Under the pieces are notes generated by a model. It did no database searches, was not told the DNA's origin, and saw only the letters and a program-made list of their open reading frames with translations. Shown here in pieces: positions 17,971 through 26,254 of a stretch of DNA of 64,000 nucleotides (position 1 is the first letter of the stretch; each line of letters begins with the position of its first letter). A program made the position numbers and the translations under genes. The DNA lies in contig SYJV01000533.1 in the NCBI GenBank assembly GCA_005798335.1, positions 18,745 to 82,744 of the forward strand. Direction: 5' to 3'. Origin of the DNA: Planctomycetaceae bacterium (GTDB taxonomy: Bacteria; Planctomycetota; Planctomycetia; Pirellulales; Pirellulaceae).

Positions 17971-18172
17971 GGCTTAACCAGCACGGTACGGTCGTTATTT
18001 GATGACGAACACTGCGTGTCGTGCATTGCATTTAATAGAACGGAGAGTTACGGTGAGTGCACAAATGGAATTTCGCTCCTAGTGTCTTGAGCGGACAAAC
18101 GTAGAATTCACGAGATCCTGCATGGGCTCTAGCAGTCCGCCGACTAGATAAAGCGGACCTTGGCGCAATGTC

Positions 18173-18892
18173 ATGAAAGTAACTGCCTTGAGCGACGATA
18201 ATTCTCAGAGAGCCCAAGCCGCGCTGCGGTGCTTGCGAACGGCTGGCCAAACCGTTTTGCCAAGCCTACTGCTTTGTGACTTCGGTAACTTGGAACGCGA
18301 AGTGCGGCGTTTAGAAGAGGCTGGGGTACTAGGGTTACATCTGGACGTGATGGATGGTCATTTTGTCCCCAACCTGACCTATGGGATGCCTGTTGTGGCC
18401 GCGTTGCGAAAATTAACGCCACTTCCGCTAGATGTCCACCTTATGATTTCCAATCCCTCTAGATACGTATCTCAATTCGTCGATGCCGGTGCGGACGTGT
18501 TGACAATTCACGCGGAAGTCGATGAGCCGCTTGATGTTACGCTAGAAACCATTCGTTCGGAGGGGTTGGGGGCAGGACTAGCAATAAACCCGTCCACTTC
18601 AATAAAAGTTGTCAAAGAGCTATTGCCGCTTTGCGACTTGGTGTTAATTATGAGCGTTAACGCTGGTTTTGGTGGCCAGTCGTTTAATCCCGTTGCGCTC
18701 GAAAAACTCCGCTTGATGAAAGACGCGGTTTCGCCTGGCACGCTCTTGGAAGTAGACGGCGGAATCAATCTTTCGACTATACGTGGTTGTCGACAAGCTG
18801 GGGCGAATATGTTTGTGGTGGGTTCGGCTTTGTTTAGCCAGGCCAACTATCAAGCTGCGCTTCAGCAACTCAATAACGAGCTGCAGCGATAG
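18173..18892 (+). CDS. rpe: Ribulose-phosphate 3-epimerase
   Basis: 239 residues, TIM barrel. LHLDVMDGHFVPNLTYG, LDVHLMISNP, MSVNAGFGGQSF and LEVDGGIN match the metal- and phosphate-binding motifs. Interconverts ribulose-5-phosphate and xylulose-5-phosphate. About 20 residues at the N-terminus precede the usual start of the barrel (VLPSLLLCDF), so the true start might be further in. It leads a group with the phosphatase-like gene and accD. Confidence 0.94.
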   Translation: MKVTALSDDNSQRAQAALRCLRTAGQTVLPSLLLCDFGNLEREVRRLEEAGVLGLHLDVMDGHFVPNLTYGMPVVAALRKLTPLPLDVHLMISNPSRYVSQFVDAGADVLTIHAEVDEPLDVTLETIRSEGLGAGLAINPSTSIKVVKELLPLCDLVLIMSVNAGFGGQSFNPVALEKLRLMKDAVSPGTLLEVDGGINLSTIRGCRQAGANMFVVGSALFSQANYQAALQQLNNELQR

Positions 18893-18916
18893 CCAATCTG
18901 TTTTGTAAAGGCTTAC

Positions 18917-19495
18917 ATGTTTGATGTTTTGTTGATCCGTCCTGGTTCGACAACGTTTGATGAAGAAGGACGCATGAAGGGAGCTTTGGATATTCCACTG
19001 ACCCCAGATGGAACTCGGCAGGTGGAACTAGCCGCCGAACAACTGGCAAAATACGACCTCGATTGTTTGTACGTCGCGCCCTGCGAATCCGCACAACAAA
19101 CGGGATTGCTGTTTTCCAAAAGATGTGGATGGAAGCGTAGAACTGTTGAGTGTTTTCGCAACGTCGATCACGGTTTGTGGCAAGGGAAATTGGTTGAAGA
19201 AGTGCGGCGCCACCAACCCAGAGTTTATAAGCAGTTTCAGGAAAGCCCGGTAAATATTTGTCCACCCGGTGGCGAATCCTTAGCGGATGCTCGCCAGCGA
19301 ATCGATGCAACAGTTCGCAAGTTGGGGCGCCGTCATCGCGGAGGATTAATTGGACTGGTAGTCCCAGAGCCGATGGCATCTTTGGTGCGATGCGCGTTAT
19401 TGGGTTGTAGTTTTGGTGACGTTTGGAAATCGGAGCTCGATGCGGGCAACTGGGAGTTGATTCGGGTTGAAGCGCCTTGCCCAGTTTTAGCGTAG
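18917..19495 (+). CDS. Histidine-phosphatase-fold protein lacking catalytic histidines
   Basis: 192 residues that follow the phosphoglycerate mutase/cobalamin phosphatase layout: [16 protein letters not shown], then the SP-x-x-R-A strand, then a C-terminal His strand. But the RHG signature reads LIRPGST (Pro at residue 9 in place of the phosphorylated His), the second catalytic His strand reads LVVPEPM (Pro at 150), and the conserved Arg of the first helix is replaced in APCESAQQT. The fold looks maintained over full length without stops, so this is probably a pseudoenzyme, perhaps a binding or regulatory protein. Placed between rpe and accD on one strand. Confidence 0.8.
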   Translation: MFDVLLIRPGSTTFDEEGRMKGALDIPLTPDGTRQVELAAEQLAKYDLDCLYVAPCESAQQTGLLFSKRCGWKRRTVECFRNVDHGLWQGKLVEEVRRHQPRVYKQFQESPVNICPPGGESLADARQRIDATVRKLGRRHRGGLIGLVVPEPMASLVRCALLGCSFGDVWKSELDAGNWELIRVEAPCPVLA

Positions 19496-19515
19496 CACTC
19501 GGAAATAAGTCGACA

Positions 19516-20349
19516 ATGGACTCAGTTTCAACCAATGGACGCGTAGCGAGAAAACGTGAAATTCCAGCCGGCATTTTTATTAAATGTCCAGGCTGTAGTG
19601 ACACGATTTATCGCAAGGAAGCTGAGCGACTATCGAACGTGTGTCCCAAATGCCAGTACCATTTTTACGTCTCTGCCAGAGATCGCATGTCGCAAGTCCT
19701 GGACGAAGGGACGTTTGAGCCTTGGGACGAGGACATTTTTCCCACGGACCCACTACAGTTTCAGGACAAGAAACGCTACGCCGAACGATTGACTGACGAG
19801 CAGGCGCGGACGGGGCTTACCGATGCAGCGCTGACCGGGACCGGGATGATACGTGCTCGACGCGTGGCTATCGGAGTTACCGACTCGGCGTTTATCATGG
19901 GCAGTATGGGGTCGGTTGTCGGTGAACGGCTCGCAAGGCTCGTAGAGCGAGCCACCGCGCAATCGCTGCCCTTGATAATCATCAGTGGTTCTGGCGGCGG
20001 CGCACGCATGCACGAAGGAATCTTGTCGCTGATGCAAATGGCGAAAGTATCTTCCGCACTGGCACGTTATCACCGCGCCGGAGGTCTGTATATTTCGGTT
20101 CTGACCAATCCCACGATGGGAGGTGTAGCCGCCAGTTTTGCGTCGCTCGGTGACTTGGTATTCGCTGAACCCAAAGCGCTGATTGGCTTTGCGGGACCGC
20201 GAACCATCAAAGCAACAATCAAAATCGAATTGCCCGCGGGATTTCAAACCAGCGAATTCTTACTTGAGCACGGCTATATCGATCGCATCGTTGAGAGGAG
20301 CCGTTTAAAGAGCGAAATCGCGCGTGCCATCGATTATTGCGGGAAGTGA
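19516..20349 (+). CDS. accD: Acetyl-CoA carboxylase carboxyltransferase subunit beta
   Basis: 277 residues from the Met at 19516, which clears the previous stop (19495). A four-Cys zinc ribbon (CPGC and CPKC) is at the N-terminus, followed by the crotonase-fold carboxyltransferase core with [12 protein letters not shown] and [18 protein letters not shown]. Transfers the carboxyl from biotin to acetyl-CoA with AccA. An upstream in-frame ATG at 19477 would overlap the previous gene. Confidence 0.95.
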   Translation: MDSVSTNGRVARKREIPAGIFIKCPGCSDTIYRKEAERLSNVCPKCQYHFYVSARDRMSQVLDEGTFEPWDEDIFPTDPLQFQDKKRYAERLTDEQARTGLTDAALTGTGMIRARRVAIGVTDSAFIMGSMGSVVGERLARLVERATAQSLPLIIISGSGGGARMHEGILSLMQMAKVSSALARYHRAGGLYISVLTNPTMGGVAASFASLGDLVFAEPKALIGFAGPRTIKATIKIELPAGFQTSEFLLEHGYIDRIVERSRLKSEIARAIDYCGK

Positions 20350-20355
20350 TTTCGC

Positions 20356-21246
20356 ATGTTGGGGCTATTAAACAAACTGAGAAATCTGTTTGGCGGTTCG
20401 CGTCAAATACCGCTGGCTGTCGAAGCCAGGTTCGAACGACTGCGTTCAGCTGTCAGCGGAACGATGAGCAACTTTATCGTCGCCCGTGATCGGCGCTCCA
20501 ATCGCGTCGTCGGGGTAAAAATCTGCGACCAAGAAAAGGTGCAGTTTTTTGAAAGCCGATTCAAGGGAATGAACAAACCCAGCGAAGGGCAAATCGCCGC
20601 CTCGCTTCACCATCCGAATGTCGTGGAAACGTTCGAATACGGAATGACCAACAAGGCAGCTCCGTATCTCGTCATGGAATACATCGACGGAGCGGGGCTG
20701 CAGCAAGTTATCCAAAATCGCGAAGAGCAGCGAGTCAAGCCTCATCGTATGGCACTCATTCAACAAATGGCCGAGGCTCTGCAGTATCTGCATGGACAAG
20801 GGTATATCCACCGTGATATTTGTCCACGCAATTTCTTGTTGTCGTCTGACTACAGCCGGGTCAAGCTAATCGATTTCGGGCTGACGGTGCCGGCGACTAA
20901 GGAATTCATGCAGCCTGGCAATCGCACAGGTACACCGCTGTATATGGCCCCAGAGATTGTGCGTCGCAAATCCACGGATCAGCGCGTCGATATTTTCTCT
21001 TTCGGAGTTACCGTTTACCAATTCTTGACTTATGAATTACCTTGGCCCGGTGACGACACGAGTGGTCTAGCCGCATTGCATCACGATACATCGCAAGCGA
21101 CTGATATACTCTCATATCGTCCCGATCTGAACAAATCTCTGGCGACTTTGGTGATGCAGTGTTTGCGTGCAAACCCTGCCGAACGAATCCAATCTATGGA
21201 TGTCTTTCTGTCACTATTGAAGCCCATTCACTCGGAAGTTGCGTAG
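20356..21246 (+). CDS. Serine/threonine protein kinase (small, cytosolic)
   Basis: 296 residues, a single Hanks-type kinase domain with no membrane segment or sensor domain. VGVKICD holds the ATP-binding Lys, HRDICPRNFL the catalytic loop (Asp and Asn kept, the usual Lys after HRDxx replaced by Cys), LIDFGL the Mg-binding DFG, and APE the P+1 end. The glycine-rich loop is poor in glycine (RLRSAVSGTMSNF). It starts 6 nt after accD. Substrate unknown; the missing Lys could lower activity. Confidence 0.88.
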   Translation: MLGLLNKLRNLFGGSRQIPLAVEARFERLRSAVSGTMSNFIVARDRRSNRVVGVKICDQEKVQFFESRFKGMNKPSEGQIAASLHHPNVVETFEYGMTNKAAPYLVMEYIDGAGLQQVIQNREEQRVKPHRMALIQQMAEALQYLHGQGYIHRDICPRNFLLSSDYSRVKLIDFGLTVPATKEFMQPGNRTGTPLYMAPEIVRRKSTDQRVDIFSFGVTVYQFLTYELPWPGDDTSGLAALHHDTSQATDILSYRPDLNKSLATLVMQCLRANPAERIQSMDVFLSLLKPIHSEVA

Positions 21247-21248
21247 CT

Positions 21249-21490
21249 TCGAAACTGGTTATCGGCTTGCCCCTGACCACTGCAGACTACAACTTGGACA
21301 ATCCTTTTGCAGTTGCCGTGGGCAAAGCGACGGGGTACAAGACCGTACAAACCAGCTATGTGCTTGGCCACCAACCCAAGTCATTCGACTGGCGCTTGTG
21401 CAAAGCCAAACAACACCTACTCCGTGCTTTCCCAATGAGCTTTTTGTGCAAGTGTGCGAACGGCTCAATCAGATCATTCAGGTTGACTGA
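21249..21490 (+). pseudogene. MazF/PemK-like toxin remnant, frameshifted and N-terminally truncated
   Basis: In one frame from 21249 the sequence reads KLVIGLPLTTADYNLDNPF, then a strand ending QTSYVLGHQPKSFDWR; this matches the second half of MazF/PemK barrels (the P-L-T-T strand, the T-S strand and DWR). Near 21410-21420 the match jumps by one base into another frame and ends PNELFVQVCERLNQII before a TGA at 21490, the typical C-terminal helix. The N-terminal first strands are absent because the kinase gene runs into this point. No antitoxin gene is beside it. A dead toxin module is the best reading; assignment rests on pattern recognition. Confidence 0.5.
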
Positions 21491-21596
21491 AGAATTCTGC
21501 GGTGCAGAATGGACCGCGTACTTCGCCATCAGCTCGGCGGCCTCTGTCAAACTTTCAACTGGCATGTTGATCAACTCCGGACGCAAGAAGTTGAGT

Positions 21597-23168
21597 TCAC
21601 AACTTCCGCCAAAATCCCGGCAGAAAAAGTACGAGGATGCTGAATAGTTCGAGCCGACCGAGAACCATCAGGAATACGAACAGCAGTTTGCTCCCAGTCG
21701 CAAAATTGGCATAGTTGACCATGGGGCCGGCAACGCCCAGCCCTGGTCCCACATTGTGCAATGTCGCAGAGACCGCGCTGGCACAGTCGAGCAGCTTGTG
21801 ATCGAGGTGGTTTGTCAGATTGCCGCCACTAGCACTGAGCCATTGGCGATCTGGTTCGATCATTATCAAGACTAACCATGAGGCCGTAAAGATCGCGGCC
21901 ACGAGTCCGAAGAAGACGAGAATGTTCTTGCGCAACTCGACATCATCGAGCACTTGATCGCCTAGCCGCAGAGGTCGGACCACGCGTGGTCGGTAGGCGA
22001 GTTCTAGTTCTTGACCGGCGATCTTAGCGAACAAGACATGACGAATGACCTTCATGCCACCCGCCGTGCTGCCAGCACAGCCACCGACAAACATCAGCAA
22101 CAGCAAGATGCCGCGTCCAAAATTATTCCACTGATCGAAGTCGCAGGTCGCGTAACCTGTGGTCGTCATGATCGACACTACTTGAAACAGTGCGAGGCGC
22201 AGCGCGCTAGAATAGTCACTGAAATCACCGCGCAGCATTCCGAACAAAATCACTAACCCAGTAGCGCCGCCAATGATGGCTAGGTAAACCTGCCACTCGA
22301 CATCCTTCAAGCCTTTGATAATCCTGCCGGTTAAGAACAAGTACAGCAGCGAGAAATTTGTGCCCGCCAAAATCATGAACAGCACAGAGACATACTCGAT
22401 GGCGGGGCTATGAAAACTTCCCAAGCTGACGTTGTAATTGCTGAATCCGCCCGTTGCCATGGTTCCGAATGCGTGGCAAGTCGCATCAAAAGGCGACATG
22501 CCCAGTAGTATGTAAATCAATACGAGCATGGCGGTCAAGCCGCAATAGATGATCGCAAAAGCCCAAGCCGTCTGCTGCACGCGGTTGTGCGTTCCGTCTT
22601 TGGTCGGACCTGTAACCTCGGCCCGCAACATGGACTTTCCAGCCGAACCCTGTCCTAGCAACGCGACCAGCAGCACAACAATGCCTAGCCCGCCCAGGAA
22701 GTGCGTGCTAGCTCGCCAAAACAAAACGCAGTGCGGAACCAGTTGCGGATCTTCAACATTCGTCAACACCGAGGCACCGGTCGTGCTGAAACCCGACTGA
22801 GCTTCGAAGAGGGCATCTGCAAAGTTCATCGGCACTTCAGGTTCGCGAAGTGTACCGCTAAACAGATAGGGGAGTCCGCCCAATGCTGTGGCGAGTATCC
22901 AGCTTAATCCCACCGTTGCCATGGCTTCCTTGCGATACAATTGCCCGGTCGCATTGCGGCTAAACAGTAGAAACGCTGCCCCGATCGCCGAGCACGTGAC
23001 GCAACTGGCAACTATTCCAAAAAAACCTCGCCACTCGAATTGCTGCGGCGTGGGCAAACCAAATCGCCAGCCAAGACTGGGATGTGCCCACGGTAGCGAA
23101 AACAACATGGAAACGGCCAGCAGAACGCAAATCACTCCAAGCATTCGGCTCAGTAATCGGTAATTCAT
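21597..23168 (-). CDS. trkH: Trk-type potassium uptake membrane subunit
   Basis: About 523 residues with many hydrophobic segments and the four selectivity-filter loops of the SKT family: QSGFSTTGASV, FGTMATGGFSN, MTTTGYATCDF and SATLHNVGPGLG. Imports K+ across the inner membrane together with TrkA. I take the ATG at 23168, 32 nt after the trkA stop; an earlier one at 23249 would overlap trkA. Confidence 0.94.
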   Translation of the reverse strand: MNYRLLSRMLGVICVLLAVSMLFSLPWAHPSLGWRFGLPTPQQFEWRGFFGIVASCVTCSAIGAAFLLFSRNATGQLYRKEAMATVGLSWILATALGGLPYLFSGTLREPEVPMNFADALFEAQSGFSTTGASVLTNVEDPQLVPHCVLFWRASTHFLGGLGIVVLLVALLGQGSAGKSMLRAEVTGPTKDGTHNRVQQTAWAFAIIYCGLTAMLVLIYILLGMSPFDATCHAFGTMATGGFSNYNVSLGSFHSPAIEYVSVLFMILAGTNFSLLYLFLTGRIIKGLKDVEWQVYLAIIGGATGLVILFGMLRGDFSDYSSALRLALFQVVSIMTTTGYATCDFDQWNNFGRGILLLLMFVGGCAGSTAGGMKVIRHVLFAKIAGQELELAYRPRVVRPLRLGDQVLDDVELRKNILVFFGLVAAIFTASWLVLIMIEPDRQWLSASGGNLTNHLDHKLLDCASAVSATLHNVGPGLGVAGPMVNYANFATGSKLLFVFLMVLGRLELFSILVLFLPGFWRKL

Positions 23169-23200
23169 CCAAGCATACTCGTCAGAGCAGGAGGCAATTT

Positions 23201-24541
23201 CTAGTTGGGCTGAAATGAACGCATCACATCGCTCAGTTGCGACTGGCAAGCCAAGACCAGAGCGGTATCGCCTTCATGCAGTCGATCTCGAGCTGTCGGG
23301 ACGCGCACATATTCCTTTTGCATCACGGCAGTTACCAACGCTCCTTCGGGAAGAGTTGCTTCAGCCAGGGTGCATGTAGTAACATGTGCATTCTTGCCGA
23401 CCTCCAGTTCGAGAATGAACACTTCGCTGGCAGGCAGTTGCAACTGCGAAAGCACGGGCCCTTCGGTCAACAGCCCTAGAATTTGGCGCGCCATCGCGTC
23501 GCGTTCACTGACCGCAACATCGATACCCAGTTTGCTGACGATGCCAGCGTAATCCGGCCGGCCGACAATCGCCATGATCTTCTTCGCTCCGAGGTCTTTC
23601 GCCTCGATCCCTGACATGATGTTATTTTCGTCGTTTCCCGTGCACGCCACGAAATAATCGCAGCCGCCTACGCGTTCTTCTTCAAGTACCACTTTGCGAG
23701 TTGCATCGGCACGCACGACGGTCGCCCGCTTTAGGTGCGCGGCCAGAAAATCGCAGCGCTGTGCCGAAGCATCCATCAACAGGACGCGGTAACGTTCGCT
23801 CTCTAGGGCTCTAGCGAGATGAAATCCTGTCTCGCCGCCACCTGCGATCACTACGAATTGCCGCGTGGGATTTCCGTGGTCGAATACCTTCTTGATGGCC
23901 TCGACTTCCTTTTGGCGACCAATCAGACTGATCCAATCTCCCAAGCGAACTTCGTCCTGAGCACTGGCGATCCACGTTTTGTCGCCGCGTTGAATCGTCC
24001 CCAAGCGAACGTTGGCCGACAACCCCAATTGCTTCAATGGGAGGTTCAGCGAAGCACTCTTCTTATTGACCTCAAACTCAACGACTTCCAACTGCCCTCG
24101 CGCAAAGTGTTCGAGCGTGATGCTTTCGGGGTTGCGAATGGCTCTCGCAAGCTCCATCGCCGTCAAGTGTTCCAGGCTGAGCAAGCGATCGACATTAAAA
24201 TGCCGCTGATAGTCAAAAGTGCTCAGGTCGCGAAACACCGGTGCATAGACGCGCGCCACTGCCCGCTTGGCACCCATGGCTTTTGCCATGCTGGCCGCGA
24301 TAAGATTCACCTCATCAGAACCGGTCACGGCCAAACAAACATCGCATCCCATGACGCCAGCTTGAAACAAAACGCTCGACTGAGAAGCCGCTCCCACCAT
24401 GGCCTTTACGTCCAAGTCATTATTGACGCGTCGAACATGCTCAGGATTGGAATCCACGACAGTGACATCGTGTCGATATCGGCACAGTAGTTCGGCAACC
24501 CAAGTGCCTACTGTTCCCGCCCCCAGAGTTAAGACTTTCAT
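23201..24541 (-). CDS. trkA: Trk potassium regulatory NAD-binding protein
   Basis: 446 residues with two tandem RCK units. Each has a Rossmann glycine motif (VLTLGAGTVGTWVAELL at the N-terminus and FVVIAGGGETGFHLARAL in the middle) followed by a TrkA-C domain. Binds NAD(H) and gates TrkH. The Met at 24541 begins the first Rossmann strand; an earlier start at 24631 adds an unrelated leader. Confidence 0.94.
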   Translation of the reverse strand: MKVLTLGAGTVGTWVAELLCRYRHDVTVVDSNPEHVRRVNNDLDVKAMVGAASQSSVLFQAGVMGCDVCLAVTGSDEVNLIAASMAKAMGAKRAVARVYAPVFRDLSTFDYQRHFNVDRLLSLEHLTAMELARAIRNPESITLEHFARGQLEVVEFEVNKKSASLNLPLKQLGLSANVRLGTIQRGDKTWIASAQDEVRLGDWISLIGRQKEVEAIKKVFDHGNPTRQFVVIAGGGETGFHLARALESERYRVLLMDASAQRCDFLAAHLKRATVVRADATRKVVLEEERVGGCDYFVACTGNDENNIMSGIEAKDLGAKKIMAIVGRPDYAGIVSKLGIDVAVSERDAMARQILGLLTEGPVLSQLQLPASEVFILELEVGKNAHVTTCTLAEATLPEGALVTAVMQKEYVRVPTARDRLHEGDTALVLACQSQLSDVMRSFQPN

Positions 24542-24611
24542 ATGATTGCCGAGTTGGTCGACCAGCCTCACATTTGTTGAACGGCCCGTCGAAGCAAATT
24601 TAGATCCACGA

Positions 24612-24806
24612 TTAGACCATCCACGATGCAAATTGCAGAACAGCGTAAGAGACTAACATGAACGTGGTGATCCACACAAAAGTGCGTTGAGCTTGTACCA
24701 GCACTAAATCAGCTCGCTCATGCCGTGTGCCGCCAACTACCAACGAGACGGAGATGACCAGCGGGAAGTAAAGCAGTAAATATTCCAGCGACATGCTGAT
24801 GGGCAT
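24612..24806 (-). CDS. Small two-helix membrane protein
   Basis: 64 residues with two hydrophobic helices: YLLLYFPLVISVSLVVGG and FVWITTFMLVSYAVLQF, separated by a short polar loop. The ATG at 24806 is preceded by GGAG at about 8 nt, which fixes the start. It sits 13 nt downstream of the DUF6677 gene and 70 nt upstream of trkA. No family recognised. Confidence 0.7.
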   Translation of the reverse strand: MPISMSLEYLLLYFPLVISVSLVVGGTRHERADLVLVQAQRTFVWITTFMLVSYAVLQFASWMV

Positions 24807-24819
24807 TGGGGTCAACTCC

Positions 24820-25413
24820 TTACACTTGTGCCACAGGCGAACTTGAGCCACTCGCGCCAGCCTTCGGCGGTGCCGGCTTTTTATCGTCACCTGTGGAATC
24901 CTTTTCTCCCTTAGGTTTGGTCGTCGGTGGTGGCAAAGGCCCAGCGAATGCGTCAAACATCACTAACATGTTCAGCAACCCGGCAATCATGGTGTACAAA
25001 GTACCCATGTCCATCCCGGAAGCGGTTTCTGCATTCCACTGAGACAAATCATCCGTGCTGCTCGGTGGAGCCATAAACTGACCAGGTTTGCCATAATAAG
25101 CTTGGTATGCAGCAGGCATCGCAGGTAGCCCAATTCCGGCTTGTATCACGTACTGCCAACGCTTTTCCACGGAATTCCAGGAGGCGTAAACGCAGCGCCC
25201 ACCTCCAACGAACATGCCAAGTGCAAAACTGCTAAGGATGCTCAAAAAGAAGATGCTTGATTTAGCATATCGTCGCTGATAAAAATGGCCGGCTCCAGGA
25301 ATCAGCCAAGCCAAGATCACAGCCAAATAGCGATTTCGCAAGTTGAGCAGCTCGCCATCTGCCATGATTACGCTGTCACCGCGAGTAACAGTGTTTTTCG
25401 TGCTGACCATCAA
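24820..25413 (-). CDS. DUF6677-like membrane protein
   Basis: 197 residues. An N-terminal segment NRYLAVILAWLIPGAGHFYQRRY resembles the TM2/DUF6677 hairpin known from planctomycetes, followed by hydrophobic helices (SIFFLSILSSFALGMFVGGG and LYTMIAGLLNMLVMF) and a low-complexity Pro/Lys/Ser tail. Role unknown. Start could also be a Met 16 codons in, at 25365. Upstream member of the group that continues into the small membrane gene and trkA-trkH. Confidence 0.7.
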   Translation of the reverse strand: MMVSTKNTVTRGDSVIMADGELLNLRNRYLAVILAWLIPGAGHFYQRRYAKSSIFFLSILSSFALGMFVGGGRCVYASWNSVEKRWQYVIQAGIGLPAMPAAYQAYYGKPGQFMAPPSSTDDLSQWNAETASGMDMGTLYTMIAGLLNMLVMFDAFAGPLPPPTTKPKGEKDSTGDDKKPAPPKAGASGSSSPVAQV

Positions 25414-25712
25414 TGGCCTTCTCCGGAATGGAATTCAGTCAACCTTTATCAGTGTAATTGTACCAAGATGTGCCTACTTCACCAGAACAGTGAAAGCGGG
25501 CGCTCAAGCAGTTCTGCCGCCGCTTGTGGAGTTATTCGCGGAGGTAACTCTAGGCTTGGATTTACCAACCGCAGTCTGTCCGAGAATTTAAGAACTCACT
25601 CCCGACAACTTGCGTTGACGATGAGAATGCTACGATGCAGATTAGCATTGGCCACAACATGCGCATTTCCTTGGCAGACTCTCGGCGTGCCGCCGGCGTT
25701 CGAGTTCGCTAA
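25414..25712. other. Gap without recognisable gene
   Basis: About 300 bp between two minus-strand genes. It should contain the promoter of the DUF6677 gene. I see no repeat, RNA gene or convincing coding frame. Confidence 0.4.
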
Positions 25713-25946
25713 CTACTTGAATGAACTCTCATCGAATTCTGCAAAATCGACGCTTCCGCCGCCAAACTGATCTCCCGTTTGACCGTCTGCGACCCCGTCG
25801 TCGGTCATCGATATGCCCGGTTGCGTAGACATCATCTGTTTCGCTGCCAACGCTCGTGCTTTGTTCTCTTGAATTGCTACGACGATGGTGGTTACCACCA
25901 GTCCAAGCATGAACAGTATCCAGAGAATTGGCCAAATGGTAACCAT
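25713..25946 (-). CDS. Short single-pass membrane protein
   Basis: 77 residues: one N-terminal hydrophobic helix (ILWILFMLGLVVTTIVVAI) followed by a polar, acidic tail ending DFAEFDESSFK. No family recognised. It is a plausible small inner-membrane protein, but shortness makes the call uncertain. Confidence 0.5.
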   Translation of the reverse strand: MVTIWPILWILFMLGLVVTTIVVAIQENKARALAAKQMMSTQPGISMTDDGVADGQTGDQFGGGSVDFAEFDESSFK

Positions 25947-26254
25947 CGAAGAACTTTCGGCAGCGAAAATGAAACTGGTGTTGTATACAAATAGGCTAGT
26001 TGCATTGGGTATCGTCGGTCAAGATTGAGAATAGAATTTTCGGGCTTAAAGAACTATCGATGCCATTCGAGAAACGGCTCACTTTCTTTCCGTTGGTTGG
26101 GAAAGGTTGGTATTTTCTCGGTTAGGCAGAGTCGAATTCGTCCGTTTCGCCAATTGGTGTCCAGCTATCGACTACACTCTTTTTCGAAACAATAATCGAG
26201 TGCCAATTTTGAATATCGTCCGTTATCGACCACTGACTATTGGAGCATTTGTCC
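25947..26254. other. Divergent upstream region of the DUF1501 gene
   Basis: About 300 bp, visibly AT-rich in parts, between the divergent small membrane gene and the DUF1501 gene. No repeat or RNA gene seen. Promoters for both likely lie here. Confidence 0.4.

Noticed and set aside
23819..24490. Long plus-strand frame opposite trkA
   Set aside because: Antisense shadow of the RCK coding sequence; no independent domain.
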